Shown in pieces: positions 52,381 to 60,921 of a stretch of DNA of 64,000 nt. The DNA is from Acidobacteriota bacterium. Its GTDB lineage: Bacteria; Acidobacteriota; Vicinamibacteria; Vicinamibacterales; UBA823. Position 1 is the first letter of the stretch; each line of letters opens with the position of its first letter. A model generated the notes under the pieces. It saw only the letters and a program-made list of their open reading frames with translations. It did not search any database and had not been told where the DNA came from. A program made the translations under genes and the position numbers. Location of the stretch: assembly GCA_002730525.1 (NCBI GenBank), contig PCAK01000044.1, positions 1-64,000 on the forward strand, read 5' to 3'.

Positions 52381-52854
52381 TCAGGCGTCCAGGAGCCGAT
52401 TGACCTCGTCGACGATGCGCGCGCTCGTGGCCAGCGCGATGTACTCGACACGAAGCGCGGCGACGTTGCTGGCCACGGCCGAGTAACCCAGCAGCGCGTG
52501 AAACCCGCTCGGCAGGACCTGGGTGTCGACTCCGGCGCCGATGACCGCGGCGACGATCGTCAGCGCGATGGCGAGCATCCCCAGCGAGAAGATCGGCCGG
52601 CGCACCCGCGACACCTCCGCCGCAAACTTCGGCGACAGTCCGCCTTCCGCGGCGGCTTCCCGCACCGCCTTCCCCTTGCCAATCATGTAGAACATCAACA
52701 TCGAATGCGACAGCAACGTGATCATCGTCACGAACACCGCCAGCGAGACATGACGCGAGATGTCGGCTTCGGCAATCGCCATGTGCCCCAGCACGACACT
52801 GGCCGCCAGGCCCAGCACCGAAAGCATCGTCCCCGTCAGTAACGCAGCAGCCAT
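52381..52854 (-). CDS. Small membrane protein of unknown function
   Basis: A 157-residue protein with about three membrane helices (LLTGTMLSVLGLAASVVLGHM, LAVFVTMITLLSHSMLMFYMIG, PIFSLGMLAIALTIVAAVIGAG) and a short charged loop between helices 2 and 3. I do not recognise a function. The ATG at 52854 is chosen because GGAGGAGAAGG lies directly upstream. It shares direction with the peroxidase gene, 69 bp on. Confidence 0.7.
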   Translation of the reverse strand: MAAALLTGTMLSVLGLAASVVLGHMAIAEADISRHVSLAVFVTMITLLSHSMLMFYMIGKGKAVREAAAEGGLSPKFAAEVSRVRRPIFSLGMLAIALTIVAAVIGAGVDTQVLPSGFHALLGYSAVASNVAALRVEYIALATSARIVDEVNRLLDA

Positions 52855-52903
52855 GCCTTCTCCTCCCGCCTCCGCCACAGGCTACGGCGAGGCAAGCGTC
52901 GAT

Positions 52904-53770
52904 TCACGTCGACTCGATCCGGCTGGCCGCGCGCGCCATCCGTTCGCGCAGCTCGGCGTACGCCTCCGGAGGCACACCCACGCGGCCCAGATGCCCGGCA
53001 CGATGGTCGGTGTCGCCATGGAAGTCCGAGCCTCCGGTGGCCGCCAGATTCAGGCTCCGGGCCTGATCCAGCAGTCGACGTCGAGTCGGTGCGTCGTGCT
53101 GGCTGTGATACACCTCGACCGCGTCCAGGCCCGCCTCGGCGAGGCGACCGAGTAGCCGCCGGTCGCGGCTGAGACCCGGATGCGCGAGCGAGGCGACACC
53201 GCCCGCTTCCGCAATGGCCTCGACGACCCGCTCGGGCGTCTCCCCTTGGCGTTCCACCCAGGTCGCACGGCCGTCTCCCAGCCAGCGATCGAACGCCTCC
53301 TGCACCGACCGCACGTGCCCGGCGGCGACCAGCGCCTGCGCCAAATGTGGACGCCCCAGGGAGCGGCCGTCGACGGCGCGCGCGGCGAGCAACGCCTCGA
53401 TATCCACCCCGAAGCCCTGCGCCGACAGTCGGTCGGCCATCGCACGCAGACGGTCAGCACGGTGACCTCGCTGCCCCTCGAGGAACGCGTCGAGGCCCGG
53501 CGGCGACGGCGCCAGGAAATACCCGAGGATGTGCACATCGCGGCCGTCGCGGACCGCCGTGATCTCGATGCCGGGCAGCACCTCCAGCTCGTGCGACGCG
53601 GCCAACGCCAGCGCCTCCGGCACAGCGGCCATCGTGTCGTGGTCGGTGACGCTGAGGGTACCAACGCCGGCCGCCGCGGCGCGAGCCAGGAGGTCCGCGG
53701 GCGGGCACGCGCCGTCGGAGGCCGTCGTGTGGAGATGAAGGTCGATCACGCCCGTGTCAGGCGCTGGCAC
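52904..53770 (-). CDS. PHP-domain phosphoesterase (YciV/RNase AM type)
   Basis: A 288-residue PHP-fold enzyme with manganese-binding motifs: DLHLHTTASDG (His12, His14), VTDHDTM, IEITAVRDGRDVHILGYFL, SLAHPG and SDFHGD. The length and order match the family that removes 3'-phosphate from 3',5'-bisphosphonucleosides and trims 5' ends of RNA. A polymerase-independent form is certain, since no DNA polymerase domain is attached. It overlaps the Fur-erythrin gene by 14 bp, so the two are translated in tandem. Confidence 0.9.
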   Translation of the reverse strand: MPAPDTGVIDLHLHTTASDGACPPADLLARAAAAGVGTLSVTDHDTMAAVPEALALAASHELEVLPGIEITAVRDGRDVHILGYFLAPSPPGLDAFLEGQRGHRADRLRAMADRLSAQGFGVDIEALLAARAVDGRSLGRPHLAQALVAAGHVRSVQEAFDRWLGDGRATWVERQGETPERVVEAIAEAGGVASLAHPGLSRDRRLLGRLAEAGLDAVEVYHSQHDAPTRRRLLDQARSLNLAATGGSDFHGDTDHRAGHLGRVGVPPEAYAELRERMARAASRIEST

Positions 53771-54758
53771 GGCGGGACCGACGGGATGGGCGTCGCGCCG
53801 CGGTCCGCTTGGGCCCCGATCGCTTGGCTAGTGCGCGATACTCGCGGATCAACAATTCGAGATGTTCGCGCTCTTCGTCGGCAAACTCGAGAAAAATCTG
53901 CTTCCCTTCGGAGTCCTCGAATCGCTCGCCGTATCGCTTGAAGAATTTGTGCGAACCCCGTTCGCACCGGATGCCAATCATCAGCGCCTGCTTGGCGTCA
54001 ACGCCCTTGGAGAGCTTCTCGGCGCCGGCAGTGAACAGACCGTTCGCCGCGCCCTTGAAGAAGAGGAACGTCGGCCGCGCCTCGAGCTCGGGATCCTCTA
54101 CGAGCAACTCCTTGTAGCGCGCCTCCAGCCGGGTCAGGTGCTCGCGTTCCTCATCGGCCAGCCGCTTGAAGACTCGCCGACCGCGCGCGTTGCTGGTCAT
54201 CGACGCGGCCCGCGCGTAGAACGCCATGCCGCTGCGCTCGATGGCAATCGCGATGCGCAGCGCGTCGCGCGCGAACAGCAACTCGGTCGTCGCGACGCTG
54301 TCGGTCGGTTCCCGCCCGGTCTTGCATTCCTCACACGTGCCGTAGATCTGGAGCACACTCTGGCTCGTGGCGAACTGGCGGGCGGCCGCAACCTCCTCGA
54401 TCAGCACCTCGATGTCCGAGCTCAGGAACTCGAACGACCGGTTGCAGGTCTTGCAGATGAGGTGGAAGTGCCGCGGGTGCCGATACGAACGCTCGAACCG
54501 GAATCGGCCTTCGCCAAAATCGACCTTGCGCGCGATCTCGGCGTCCACCATCCACTGCAGGGTGCGGTAGACCGTGGCCCGGCTGATCTTCTGGTCTTCC
54601 TTCTTGATGATCTCGACGAGGTCATCGGCACTGAGGTGTCCCTCCTGGCGGAGGAACACGTTCACGATCAGGTCGCGCTTGCTCGACCGCTTGCCGCCCG
54701 CCGGGCGCAGACGCTCGAGATACGCGGATGGCTGTTCCATGAGGTGAAGATGCGACAA
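53757..54758 (-). CDS. Fur-family regulator fused to a ferritin-like erythrin domain
   Basis: A 333-residue fusion. Residues 1-150 are a Fur-family winged helix (SSKRDLIVNVFLRQEGHLSADDLVEII, RATVYRTLQWMVDAEIARKVDFG) with two zinc Cys pairs (Cys102/Cys105 in CKTC and Cys142/Cys145 in CEEC). From about 155 to 310 there is a rubrerythrin-like diiron domain. Its two halves have matching metal-ligand motifs: IAIERSGMAFYAR with EEREHL (Glu204, His207), and RCERGSHKFFKR with EEREHL (Glu296, His299). The C-terminus is a basic, Arg-rich tail. The fusion may sense peroxide or iron through the diiron site and alter DNA binding. The neighbour is an ErpA-type Fe-S carrier. Confidence 0.87.
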   Translation of the reverse strand: MSHLHLMEQPSAYLERLRPAGGKRSSKRDLIVNVFLRQEGHLSADDLVEIIKKEDQKISRATVYRTLQWMVDAEIARKVDFGEGRFRFERSYRHPRHFHLICKTCNRSFEFLSSDIEVLIEEVAAARQFATSQSVLQIYGTCEECKTGREPTDSVATTELLFARDALRIAIAIERSGMAFYARAASMTSNARGRRVFKRLADEEREHLTRLEARYKELLVEDPELEARPTFLFFKGAANGLFTAGAEKLSKGVDAKQALMIGIRCERGSHKFFKRYGERFEDSEGKQIFLEFADEEREHLELLIREYRALAKRSGPKRTAARRPSRRSRRASA

Positions 54759-54804
54759 CCGAACTCGCGCGGCCGGCCGACCGACAGATTGAAGCGGACG
54801 AGAC

Positions 54805-55161
54805 TCAGACGCCGAACGACGAACCGCAACCGCAGGTCGACTTGGCGTTGGGATTCTTGATCGTGAACCCGCCGCCCATCAGATTGTCCACGAAGTCAAC
54901 TTCAGCGCCGGACAAGTAGCGGAGGCTGATCGGATCGACGAAGAGCTTGACGCCGTTCGACTCGAAGATGCGATCGGACTCGGCATCGCCCCCGCCCTCT
55001 TCGATCATCAGGCCGTACTGAAACCCGGAGCACCCACCACCCTGCACGAAGACGCGAAGGCCCGCCTCCTGCTTGCTCTCTTCGCTGAGGAGCGCGCCGA
55101 TCTTGGTGGCCGCAGCCGAGGTGACGTTGATGACGGTGGCGCTGCTCGTGGCGGTACTCAT
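54805..55161 (-). CDS. A-type iron-sulfur cluster carrier (ErpA/IscA family)
   Basis: A 118-residue protein with the invariant three cysteines: Cys44 in GGGCSGFQYG, and Cys110 and Cys112 in the C-terminal CGCGSSF. These carry a [4Fe-4S] or [2Fe-2S] cluster to target enzymes. The fold is as in ErpA/IscA (VFVDPISLRYLSGAEVDFV). Nearby [4Fe-4S] enzymes, class I fumarase downstream of it on the same strand and serine dehydratase, are likely clients, though that is inference. The N-terminal 18 residues are Ser/Thr-rich and probably flexible. Confidence 0.92.
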   Translation of the reverse strand: MSTATSSATVINVTSAAATKIGALLSEESKQEAGLRVFVQGGGCSGFQYGLMIEEGGGDAESDRIFESNGVKLFVDPISLRYLSGAEVDFVDNLMGGGFTIKNPNAKSTCGCGSSFGV

Positions 55162-55267
55162 AGAGGCGTTTTCTCCCTTAGTTATCGGCCATTATAGCCG
55201 CCCGGCCACGGGCCCAGCAAGGTGGTAGTCGCCCGGTCGCCCGGTCTCTCGTGAAGGGCCGGCCGGA

Positions 55268-56785
55268 TCAGGCCCCTAGTTCGGCCAGGCGCTCGCCCGA
55301 GGCCGCTTCGACGTCGCGGTGGAGGCTGGCGCCATGGGCGTCCATGGTCACGATGGCGGGAAAGTCACGGACCTGAAGATGCCACATCGCTTCGGGGGTA
55401 CCGAATTCGAGAAGCGAGACCCCCTCGACGTGCTCGATCGCGCGGGCGTAGAACTGGGCGGCGCCACCGATCGCGTTGAGGTAGACCGCGCCGGTCTCCC
55501 CGAGCGCCGCGAGCGTCTTGGTGCCCATGCCGCCCTTCCCGATCACCGCGCGCACGCCGTAGCGGCGGAGAATCTCTCCCTGATAGGGTTCCTCACGGAT
55601 GCTGGTCGTAGGACCCGCCGCCGTGACCCGCCAGGTCTCGCCCTCGCGCATGACGACCGGTCCGCAATGGTACAGGACGCCGTCTCGCAGATCGACCGGC
55701 GGATCGTGCGACATCAGGTGGGTGTGGACGGCGTCGCGTCCCGTATGCACCGGGCCCGAGATGAGCACGACGTCGCCGACGCGCAGCTGGCGGATCGTCG
55801 CTTCGTCGATCGGCGGCGTCAGCACCACCTCGCGGCCGGTCTTGACGAAGCCTTCGGCTGAGGTCATCCGCGCCACCGGAGCGGCTGGATCCCGATAGAG
55901 CCACCGCTGGATCGCGCCCGACCCGGCGTCGAGCACCACCCCGAGGCGGCGAAACGCCCAGCAATCGTACGCCACCGAGACGAAGAAGCTCGCGGGTAGC
56001 CGGTTCCGCGCGCCGACCTTGCACCCGATGAGCGAGACGTCGCCGCCGAACCCCATCGTGCCGACGCCGAGCTCGTTGACCGAGGCCATGACCGACCGCT
56101 CGACCTCGGCGAGGCGTGGGTCGTCATTGACGTCGTCCAGCGTCCGGAACAACTGGGCCTTGGCGTGGGCGTAGCCGGACGTCCGGTCGCCGCCGACGCA
56201 GACGCCGACCGCGCCGGGGCTGCAACCCTTGCCTTGCGCCTGCCAGACGGCATCCAAGATGCATTTGCGAACGCCGTCGAGGTTGCGGTCGGCGCGCCCG
56301 AGGTGCGGCAACTCGATCGGCAGCGCGTACTGGGCGTTCGTGTTCTCGCAGCCGCCCCCCTTCAGCAGCAGGCGGATCTCGATCTCGTCACGCTCCCACT
56401 GATGAAAGTGGACAATCGGCGTGCCCGGCCCAAGATTGTCGCCGGAGTTCTCACCGGTAATCGAGTCGACGGAATTCGGCCGCAACTTGCCGCACCGCGT
56501 CGCCTCCACGACCGCGCGTCGGATCTCGACCTCGATCTCGATCTGATTGGCGCCGACGGGCGTCTGGACCTCGAAGGTCGGCAGCCCGGTGTCCTGGCAG
56601 ATCGCGCCCTCGCAGTCGGAGGCCTGATCGATGTTCAACGCGATGATGTCGAGCGCCTGCGCGGACCGGTTGCCCGCCGACTCGACGCCCACGGCGGCCG
56701 ACATGGCGGCGCGAACGTCGGGGGGAAGATTGGTCGAGGTCTGGACGATCAGTTCGACAGTGCTGTCGAATAGCTGCGGCAGCAT
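55268..56785 (-). CDS. fumA: Fumarate hydratase class I
   Basis: A 505-residue [4Fe-4S] fumarase of the TCA cycle, which interconverts fumarate and malate. The N-terminal alpha part has AICQDTGLPTFEVQTPVG, ENSGDNLGPGTPIVHFH and GGGCENTNAQYALPI. The C-terminal beta part has LISGPVHTGRDAVH, VRAVIGKGGMG and LEFGTPEAMWHLQV. Alpha and beta halves are in one chain as in E. coli FumA/FumB (about 550 residues), slightly shorter. Cluster cysteines occur in both halves of alpha (CQDTG, GCEN). It lies 106 bp before the ErpA-type gene and probably needs that carrier for its cluster. Confidence 0.93.
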   Translation of the reverse strand: MLPQLFDSTVELIVQTSTNLPPDVRAAMSAAVGVESAGNRSAQALDIIALNIDQASDCEGAICQDTGLPTFEVQTPVGANQIEIEVEIRRAVVEATRCGKLRPNSVDSITGENSGDNLGPGTPIVHFHQWERDEIEIRLLLKGGGCENTNAQYALPIELPHLGRADRNLDGVRKCILDAVWQAQGKGCSPGAVGVCVGGDRTSGYAHAKAQLFRTLDDVNDDPRLAEVERSVMASVNELGVGTMGFGGDVSLIGCKVGARNRLPASFFVSVAYDCWAFRRLGVVLDAGSGAIQRWLYRDPAAPVARMTSAEGFVKTGREVVLTPPIDEATIRQLRVGDVVLISGPVHTGRDAVHTHLMSHDPPVDLRDGVLYHCGPVVMREGETWRVTAAGPTTSIREEPYQGEILRRYGVRAVIGKGGMGTKTLAALGETGAVYLNAIGGAAQFYARAIEHVEGVSLLEFGTPEAMWHLQVRDFPAIVTMDAHGASLHRDVEAASGERLAELGA

Positions 56786-56860
56786 ACCTCGCTATAATAA
56801 GACATCCCGACGGTTGGCGCAGTGCCACGCGCCCGTCGACGGAGACCTGGGACCTGCACG

Positions 56861-57520
56861 ATGCGTCCGATTGCCACGACCACCCTCGTCCTGACGGTTC
56901 TGGTCGGCGAACACGTCGCCGTCAACGGTGGCGTGCAGCAGAGCCAGAGCCGCTACCGCTTTCCCCCTCAAGAACTCGGGCTGCTCGAAAGCCCGGACCG
57001 AGACGCGTGGCAGCGCCCCAACGAGATCATGGACGCGCTGAACATCGCCGACGGGTCGACCGTGGCCGATTTCGGCGCGGGCGGCGGGTGGTTCGCCATT
57101 CGACTGGCGCGTCGGGTCGGCCCGAATGGCCGGGTGTACGCGGTCGACTTCCGACCGGAGATGATCTCGGGACTCGACCGGCGAATCGCGCGGGAGCAAC
57201 TGACCAACGTCATCGCGGTCAGGGCCAGGCCGGACGATGCGCAGTTGCCGAGCCGGCAGGTCGACGCCATCGTCATCGTCAACAGCTATGCGGCGCTGCC
57301 GGCGCCGGTGCCGTTGCTGCGCAGCCTGACCGAGGCGCTCAGGCCCGGCGGGCGCCTGGGCGTCGTCGACTTCCACCCGTCAGGTGGCGGGCCCGGTCCA
57401 CCGCCCGGAAACCGCGTCGACCCGTCGCAGGTCATTCGCGACGCACGCGAGGCCGGACTCCGCGTACGCGCCGAGGTCGACGATCTCCCCTACCAGTTCG
57501 TGGTGGTGCTGGAACCTTAG
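56861..57520 (+). CDS. Exported class I SAM-dependent methyltransferase
   Basis: A 219-residue protein with a hydrophobic N-terminal segment (MRPIATTTLVLTVLVGEHVA) and then a class I methyltransferase fold: VADFGAGGGWFAIRLARRVG (motif I), VYAVDFRPEMI, IVIVNSYAALPAPVPLL and LGVVDFHPSGGG. Cytosolic SAM makes an exported position odd, so the N-terminus may be a membrane anchor with the enzyme facing inwards, or a real signal. It is divergent from the fumarase gene across about 75 bp. An upstream frame extends to 56822, but the ATG at 56861 best fits the signal. The substrate is unknown. Confidence 0.85.
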   Translation: MRPIATTTLVLTVLVGEHVAVNGGVQQSQSRYRFPPQELGLLESPDRDAWQRPNEIMDALNIADGSTVADFGAGGGWFAIRLARRVGPNGRVYAVDFRPEMISGLDRRIAREQLTNVIAVRARPDDAQLPSRQVDAIVIVNSYAALPAPVPLLRSLTEALRPGGRLGVVDFHPSGGGPGPPPGNRVDPSQVIRDAREAGLRVRAEVDDLPYQFVVVLEP

Positions 57521-57569
57521 TCCCAGAACTCACCTGTGTTGACAACGGCGGGCGTTGAGGCGCGGTCGG

Positions 57570-58214
57570 CTAGCGGCCTAGTGTGAAGCGCCGGAGGCTC
57601 GGCAGGAACGGCGCGGCGAGTGCCAGCTTCACGATGTCGGCGACGATGAAAGGATAGACGCCGAGCGCGACGGCGGTGCCCGCCTGTCCAGTCGGCGCAC
57701 CCAGCACGGCGAGCCAGGCGGCGCCACCCAGATAGATGACGCCCAGGCCGGCCAGCATCGCGCCGACAGCCGTGAGGTATCGCCGATCCATTCCGCGCTC
57801 GGCCAGCCGCCCGACCAGATAGGCCGCGATCGGGTAGGCCACGAGATACCCACCGGTCGGGCCAAGCAGGCGACCGATGCCCGGGGCCAGGCCAGGCGAC
57901 CAGGCGAAGACCGGCAGGCCGGCCATCCCGGCAACCAGATAGACGCCGAGACACGCGCTGCCCAGCCGAGCACCCAGGACCGCGGCCGAGAGCAGTACAA
58001 TCGTCGGTTGAAGCGTCAGGGGAACCGGCGTCCACGAAAGCGGGACGCTCACTTGCGCCGTCGCCGCTATCAGCGTGGCGCAGAACAGCACGGCCGCCAC
58101 GCGGATCAGCCGACCGTACTCGGCCGACGTGGTCCAGGAGGCAAGGAGCGACGACGGCGGCATCATGATCGTCGCACCCGGCGGGCGCGCGGGCAGGCTC
58201 TCCGTGTTCGGCAT
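57570..58214 (-). CDS. bioY: BioY biotin transporter (ECF S component)
   Basis: A 214-residue integral membrane protein with about six helices (LFCATLIAATAQVSVPL, LQPTIVLLSAAVLGARLGSACLGVYLVAGMAGLP, GYLVAYPIAAYLVG). GPTGGYLVAYPIAAYLVGRLAERG is the BioY signature. It binds biotin in the membrane, either alone or with an ECF module (EcfA, EcfT), neither of which is here. The start is uncertain; 58214 and 58166 are both ATG. Divergent from thiD, with only about 17 bp between. No binding site for BirA is evident. Confidence 0.9.
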   Translation of the reverse strand: MPNTESLPARPPGATIMMPPSSLLASWTTSAEYGRLIRVAAVLFCATLIAATAQVSVPLSWTPVPLTLQPTIVLLSAAVLGARLGSACLGVYLVAGMAGLPVFAWSPGLAPGIGRLLGPTGGYLVAYPIAAYLVGRLAERGMDRRYLTAVGAMLAGLGVIYLGGAAWLAVLGAPTGQAGTAVALGVYPFIVADIVKLALAAPFLPSLRRFTLGR

Positions 58215-58231
58215 GGAGGAGATCTTAGCCG

Positions 58232-59020
58232 ATGAAGACGGCACTGACAATTGCGGGAAGCGATTCGGGCGGCGGCGCGGGCATCCAGGCCGACCTGAAG
58301 ACATTCGCCGCGCACGGCGTGTACGGCACCTCCGCGATCACCGCGGTCACGGCGCAGAACACCCTGGGCGTGGACGCGGCCGAGACCCTCTCGGTGGACC
58401 TGATTCTGGCGCAGATCGCCGCCGTGGCCGGCGATATCGGGGTGGATGCCGTCAAGACCGGCATGCTGGCCACCTCGGCGATCGTGGAGGCCGTCGCCGC
58501 GCAACTGCCGGCCCTGCCGACATCGTACGTGGTCGTCGACCCCGTGATGGTGGCCAAGGGCGGCGCAAGGCTGCTAGCTGACGACGCGGTGCAGGCGCTC
58601 CGCCAGGCGCTGCTCCCGCGGGCGAGCGTCGTCACGCCCAACGCGCTGGAAGCCGAAGTGCTGGCCGGTATGACGGTCGACACGCTCGCCGCCGCGCGCG
58701 ACGCGGCGCGGCGCATCCACGACCTCGGGCCCGCCACCGTGGTCGTCAAGGGCGGCCACGTACCAACGGAGGACGCCGTCGACGTCGTCTTCGACGGCCG
58801 GGACCTCGTGGAACTGCGCGGCCCGCGACTCGTGTCGCGACATACCCACGGCACCGGCTGCACCTTCGCCGCCGCCGTGGCGGCGAATCTGGCACTCGGA
58901 CAGACGACGGCGGACGCCATCGCCGGGGCCAAGGCCTACGTCGCGGAGGCCATCCAGCACGGGCTCCCGCTCGGGCGCGGCCACGGCCCACTCGATCATT
59001 TCCATTCCTGGCATCGGTAG
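58232..59020 (+). CDS. thiD: Hydroxymethylpyrimidine/phosphomethylpyrimidine kinase
   Basis: A 262-residue ribokinase-fold enzyme that phosphorylates HMP and HMP-phosphate in thiamine synthesis. Diagnostic blocks: AGSDSGGGAGIQADLKTFAAHG at the N-terminus, DVIGVDAVKTGMLATS, VVDPVMVAKGGARLL, and HGTGCTFAAAVAANLA with the catalytic Asp/Cys region. GGAGGAGA lies 10 nt upstream of the ATG. I see no TPP riboswitch in the short gap before it, so it is not controlled that way. Confidence 0.94.
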   Translation: MKTALTIAGSDSGGGAGIQADLKTFAAHGVYGTSAITAVTAQNTLGVDAAETLSVDLILAQIAAVAGDIGVDAVKTGMLATSAIVEAVAAQLPALPTSYVVVDPVMVAKGGARLLADDAVQALRQALLPRASVVTPNALEAEVLAGMTVDTLAAARDAARRIHDLGPATVVVKGGHVPTEDAVDVVFDGRDLVELRGPRLVSRHTHGTGCTFAAAVAANLALGQTTADAIAGAKAYVAEAIQHGLPLGRGHGPLDHFHSWHR

Positions 59021-59081
59021 CCGTCGGTCGTGGCTCAGAGCCGGGGCCGTCCGCCGCAACTGCTTGCTATACTGCCAGGCG

Positions 59082-59576
59082 ATGAGCATTGCGCGACTCG
59101 CCGTGACCACCGAGCGCCTCGACCTCGATGCGCTGATCGGCGCCGTCTCGCCGGCGGCGGAGGCGGACGCGGAAGGCACCGGCGCCATCGCATCGTTTCT
59201 CGGCCTGGTGCGCGAGCACAATCTCGGCCGTCGCGTGGTCAAGCTGGAGTACGAAGCCTACGAGCCGCTGGCGGTGCGAGCGTTCGAGCGAATCGCTGAC
59301 GAGATCGCCGAGCGCTGGCCGGCCGCCCAGGTCGCCGTGCACCACCGCGTCGGGGTGCTCGCCGTCGGAGAGGCCAGTGTCGCTATCACCGCGGCGTCGC
59401 CGCATCGGGCGGACGCGTTCGCGGCCTGCCGGTACTTGATCGAACGCATCAAGCAGATCGCGCCGATCTGGAAACGCGAGTTCTTCGATGGGGGCGATGT
59501 CTGGATCGAGGGCGCGACCGCCGATCCCGACGACGCGGCGGCGCGAGAGGACGCCTACCGGCGCGCATGCGTGTGA
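59082..59576 (+). CDS. moaE: Molybdopterin synthase catalytic subunit
   Basis: A 164-residue MoaE, which with MoaD inserts two sulfurs into precursor Z to form molybdopterin. The family sequences are AIASFLGLVREHNLGRRVVKLEYEAYEPLA, AVHHRVGVLAVGEASVAITAASPHR and PIWKREFFDGGDVWIEG, the last with the catalytic Lys (KREFF). Start is the ATG at 59082 with CAGGCG just upstream. It overlaps moaD by 10 bp. It is needed for the molybdenum enzyme at 33.7-37.8 kb. Confidence 0.93.
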   Translation: MSIARLAVTTERLDLDALIGAVSPAAEADAEGTGAIASFLGLVREHNLGRRVVKLEYEAYEPLAVRAFERIADEIAERWPAAQVAVHHRVGVLAVGEASVAITAASPHRADAFAACRYLIERIKQIAPIWKREFFDGGDVWIEGATADPDDAAAREDAYRRACV

Positions 59577-59854
59577 GCGTCCGCGTGTTCGCCCGGTTGC
59601 GCGACATCGTCGGCGCCGCCGAGCTGGAACGCGAGGCCCCGGCTGGCGCCTCGGTGCGACACCTCTGGGACGACCTGGTTGCGGATTTCCCCGACGCGGG
59701 CGACTACGCCGGATCGCTGTCGGCGGCGGTCAATACCGAATACGCGAAAATGGACACGGAGCTCCACGACGGCGACGAGGTCGCGTTCCTGCCGCCCGTG
59801 TCCGGGGGTGAGCGTGTCGCAGCGCTTCGGATCGGTCGATGTTCGACAAACTGA
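59567..59854 (+). CDS. moaD: Molybdopterin synthase sulfur carrier, C-terminal GG masked by a probable frameshift
   Basis: A ubiquitin-like sulfur carrier. The C-terminal Gly-Gly must be the free end so that MoeB can adenylate it and a sulfur can be added. Here PPVSGG is followed by 14 further residues ([14 protein letters not shown]) before a stop. In the run of five Gs at 59804-59808, a sixth G would give TCC GGG GGG TGA, that is, SGG and a stop. So a one-base deletion in a homopolymer, true or technical, explains the extension. If real, MoaD is inactive unless the tail is removed. The rest of the fold ([27 protein letters not shown]) is intact. Confidence 0.9.
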   Translation: MRVSVRVFARLRDIVGAAELEREAPAGASVRHLWDDLVADFPDAGDYAGSLSAAVNTEYAKMDTELHDGDEVAFLPPVSGGERVAALRIGRCSTN

Positions 59855-60921
59855 ACGCCATTGAAACGCGCTACGACGAGCTGATGCGGCTCGTCAGCGA
59901 CCCGGCGGTGCAAGCCGACCCGGCAGAGTACCGGAAGCACGCCAAGGCGCTCGCGGAAATTCAAACGCTCGTCGAGCGGTTCGGGGAATACAAGGGCGTG
60001 CTGACCGAGGTCGGGCAGACCCAGGAGCTGCTGGACTCGAGCGGGGGCGACATGCGCGACCTCGCGGTGCAGGAGTTGGCGCTCCTGCACGAGCGCCGGG
60101 ACGCGCTGTTGGCCGAGATCAAGTTGCTCCTGGTGCCCAAGGATCCCAACGACGAGAAGAACGTCATCCTGGAGATTCGCGCCGGCACCGGTGGGGACGA
60201 AGCCGGTCTGTTCGGCTCTGACCTGTTCCGGATGTACAGCCGCTTCGCCGAGCACCAGGGCTGGCGGATCGAGGTCCTGTCGATCAGCGAAACGGGCGTC
60301 GGCGGGCTCAAGGAGGTGATCGCCGTCATCGAGGGGCGGCGAGTCTACAGCCAGCTGAAGTACGAGAGCGGCGTCCATCGCGTGCAGCGGATTCCGTCGA
60401 CCGAGGCCAGTGGACGGATCCACACATCGACCGCGACGGTGGCCGTCCTGCCCGAGGCCGAGGAGGTCGACGTGCAGATCGACGCGAAGGACCTTCGCAT
60501 CGACACGTTCTGCTCGAGCGGCCCGGGCGGCCAGAGTGTGAACACGACCTACTCGGCCGTCCGAGTGACCCATCTACCGACCAACATCGTCGTCTCGCAG
60601 CAGGATGAGAAATCGCAAATCAAGAACAAGGCGAAAGCGATGAAGGTGCTCCGTTCGCGGCTCTACGAACTGGAGATGAAGAAGCAGCAGGACGCCATCG
60701 CGAAGGACCGGCGCAGCCAGGTGGGCACGGGAGAGCGCTCGGAGAAGATCCGGACCTACAACTTCCCGCAGAATCGGATCACCGATCATCGGATCAACTT
60801 CACGACGCATCAACTCACGGCCGTGCTCGACGGCGACCTGAGCGAATTGATCGAGCATGTCGTGACGCACTTCCAGTCCGAGAAGCTCAAGCAGGCCCAG
60901 GAAGTACCCGCCGAACCGTGA
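59839..60921 (+). CDS. prfA: Peptide chain release factor 1
   Basis: A 360-residue RF1 that reads UAA and UAG and triggers hydrolysis of the finished chain. The catalytic GGQ (residues 230-232, in [10 protein letters not shown]) and the codon-reading PxT motif (Pro-Ser-Thr at 186-188, in [13 protein letters not shown]) are present, the second marking it as RF1 rather than RF2. [18 protein letters not shown] and [18 protein letters not shown] are typical. With moaD's intended stop restored, this gene begins 28 bp downstream; as read they overlap by 16 bp. It is followed, with 4-bp overlap, by prmC, which methylates the GGQ glutamine. Confidence 0.95.
   Translation: MFDKLNAIETRYDELMRLVSDPAVQADPAEYRKHAKALAEIQTLVERFGEYKGVLTEVGQTQELLDSSGGDMRDLAVQELALLHERRDALLAEIKLLLVPKDPNDEKNVILEIRAGTGGDEAGLFGSDLFRMYSRFAEHQGWRIEVLSISETGVGGLKEVIAVIEGRRVYSQLKYESGVHRVQRIPSTEASGRIHTSTATVAVLPEAEEVDVQIDAKDLRIDTFCSSGPGGQSVNTTYSAVRVTHLPTNIVVSQQDEKSQIKNKAKAMKVLRSRLYELEMKKQQDAIAKDRRSQVGTGERSEKIRTYNFPQNRITDHRINFTTHQLTAVLDGDLSELIEHVVTHFQSEKLKQAQEVPAEP

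Noticed and set aside
58214-58232. TPP or biotin riboswitch between bioY and thiD
   Set aside because: The gap is far too short for either RNA element.
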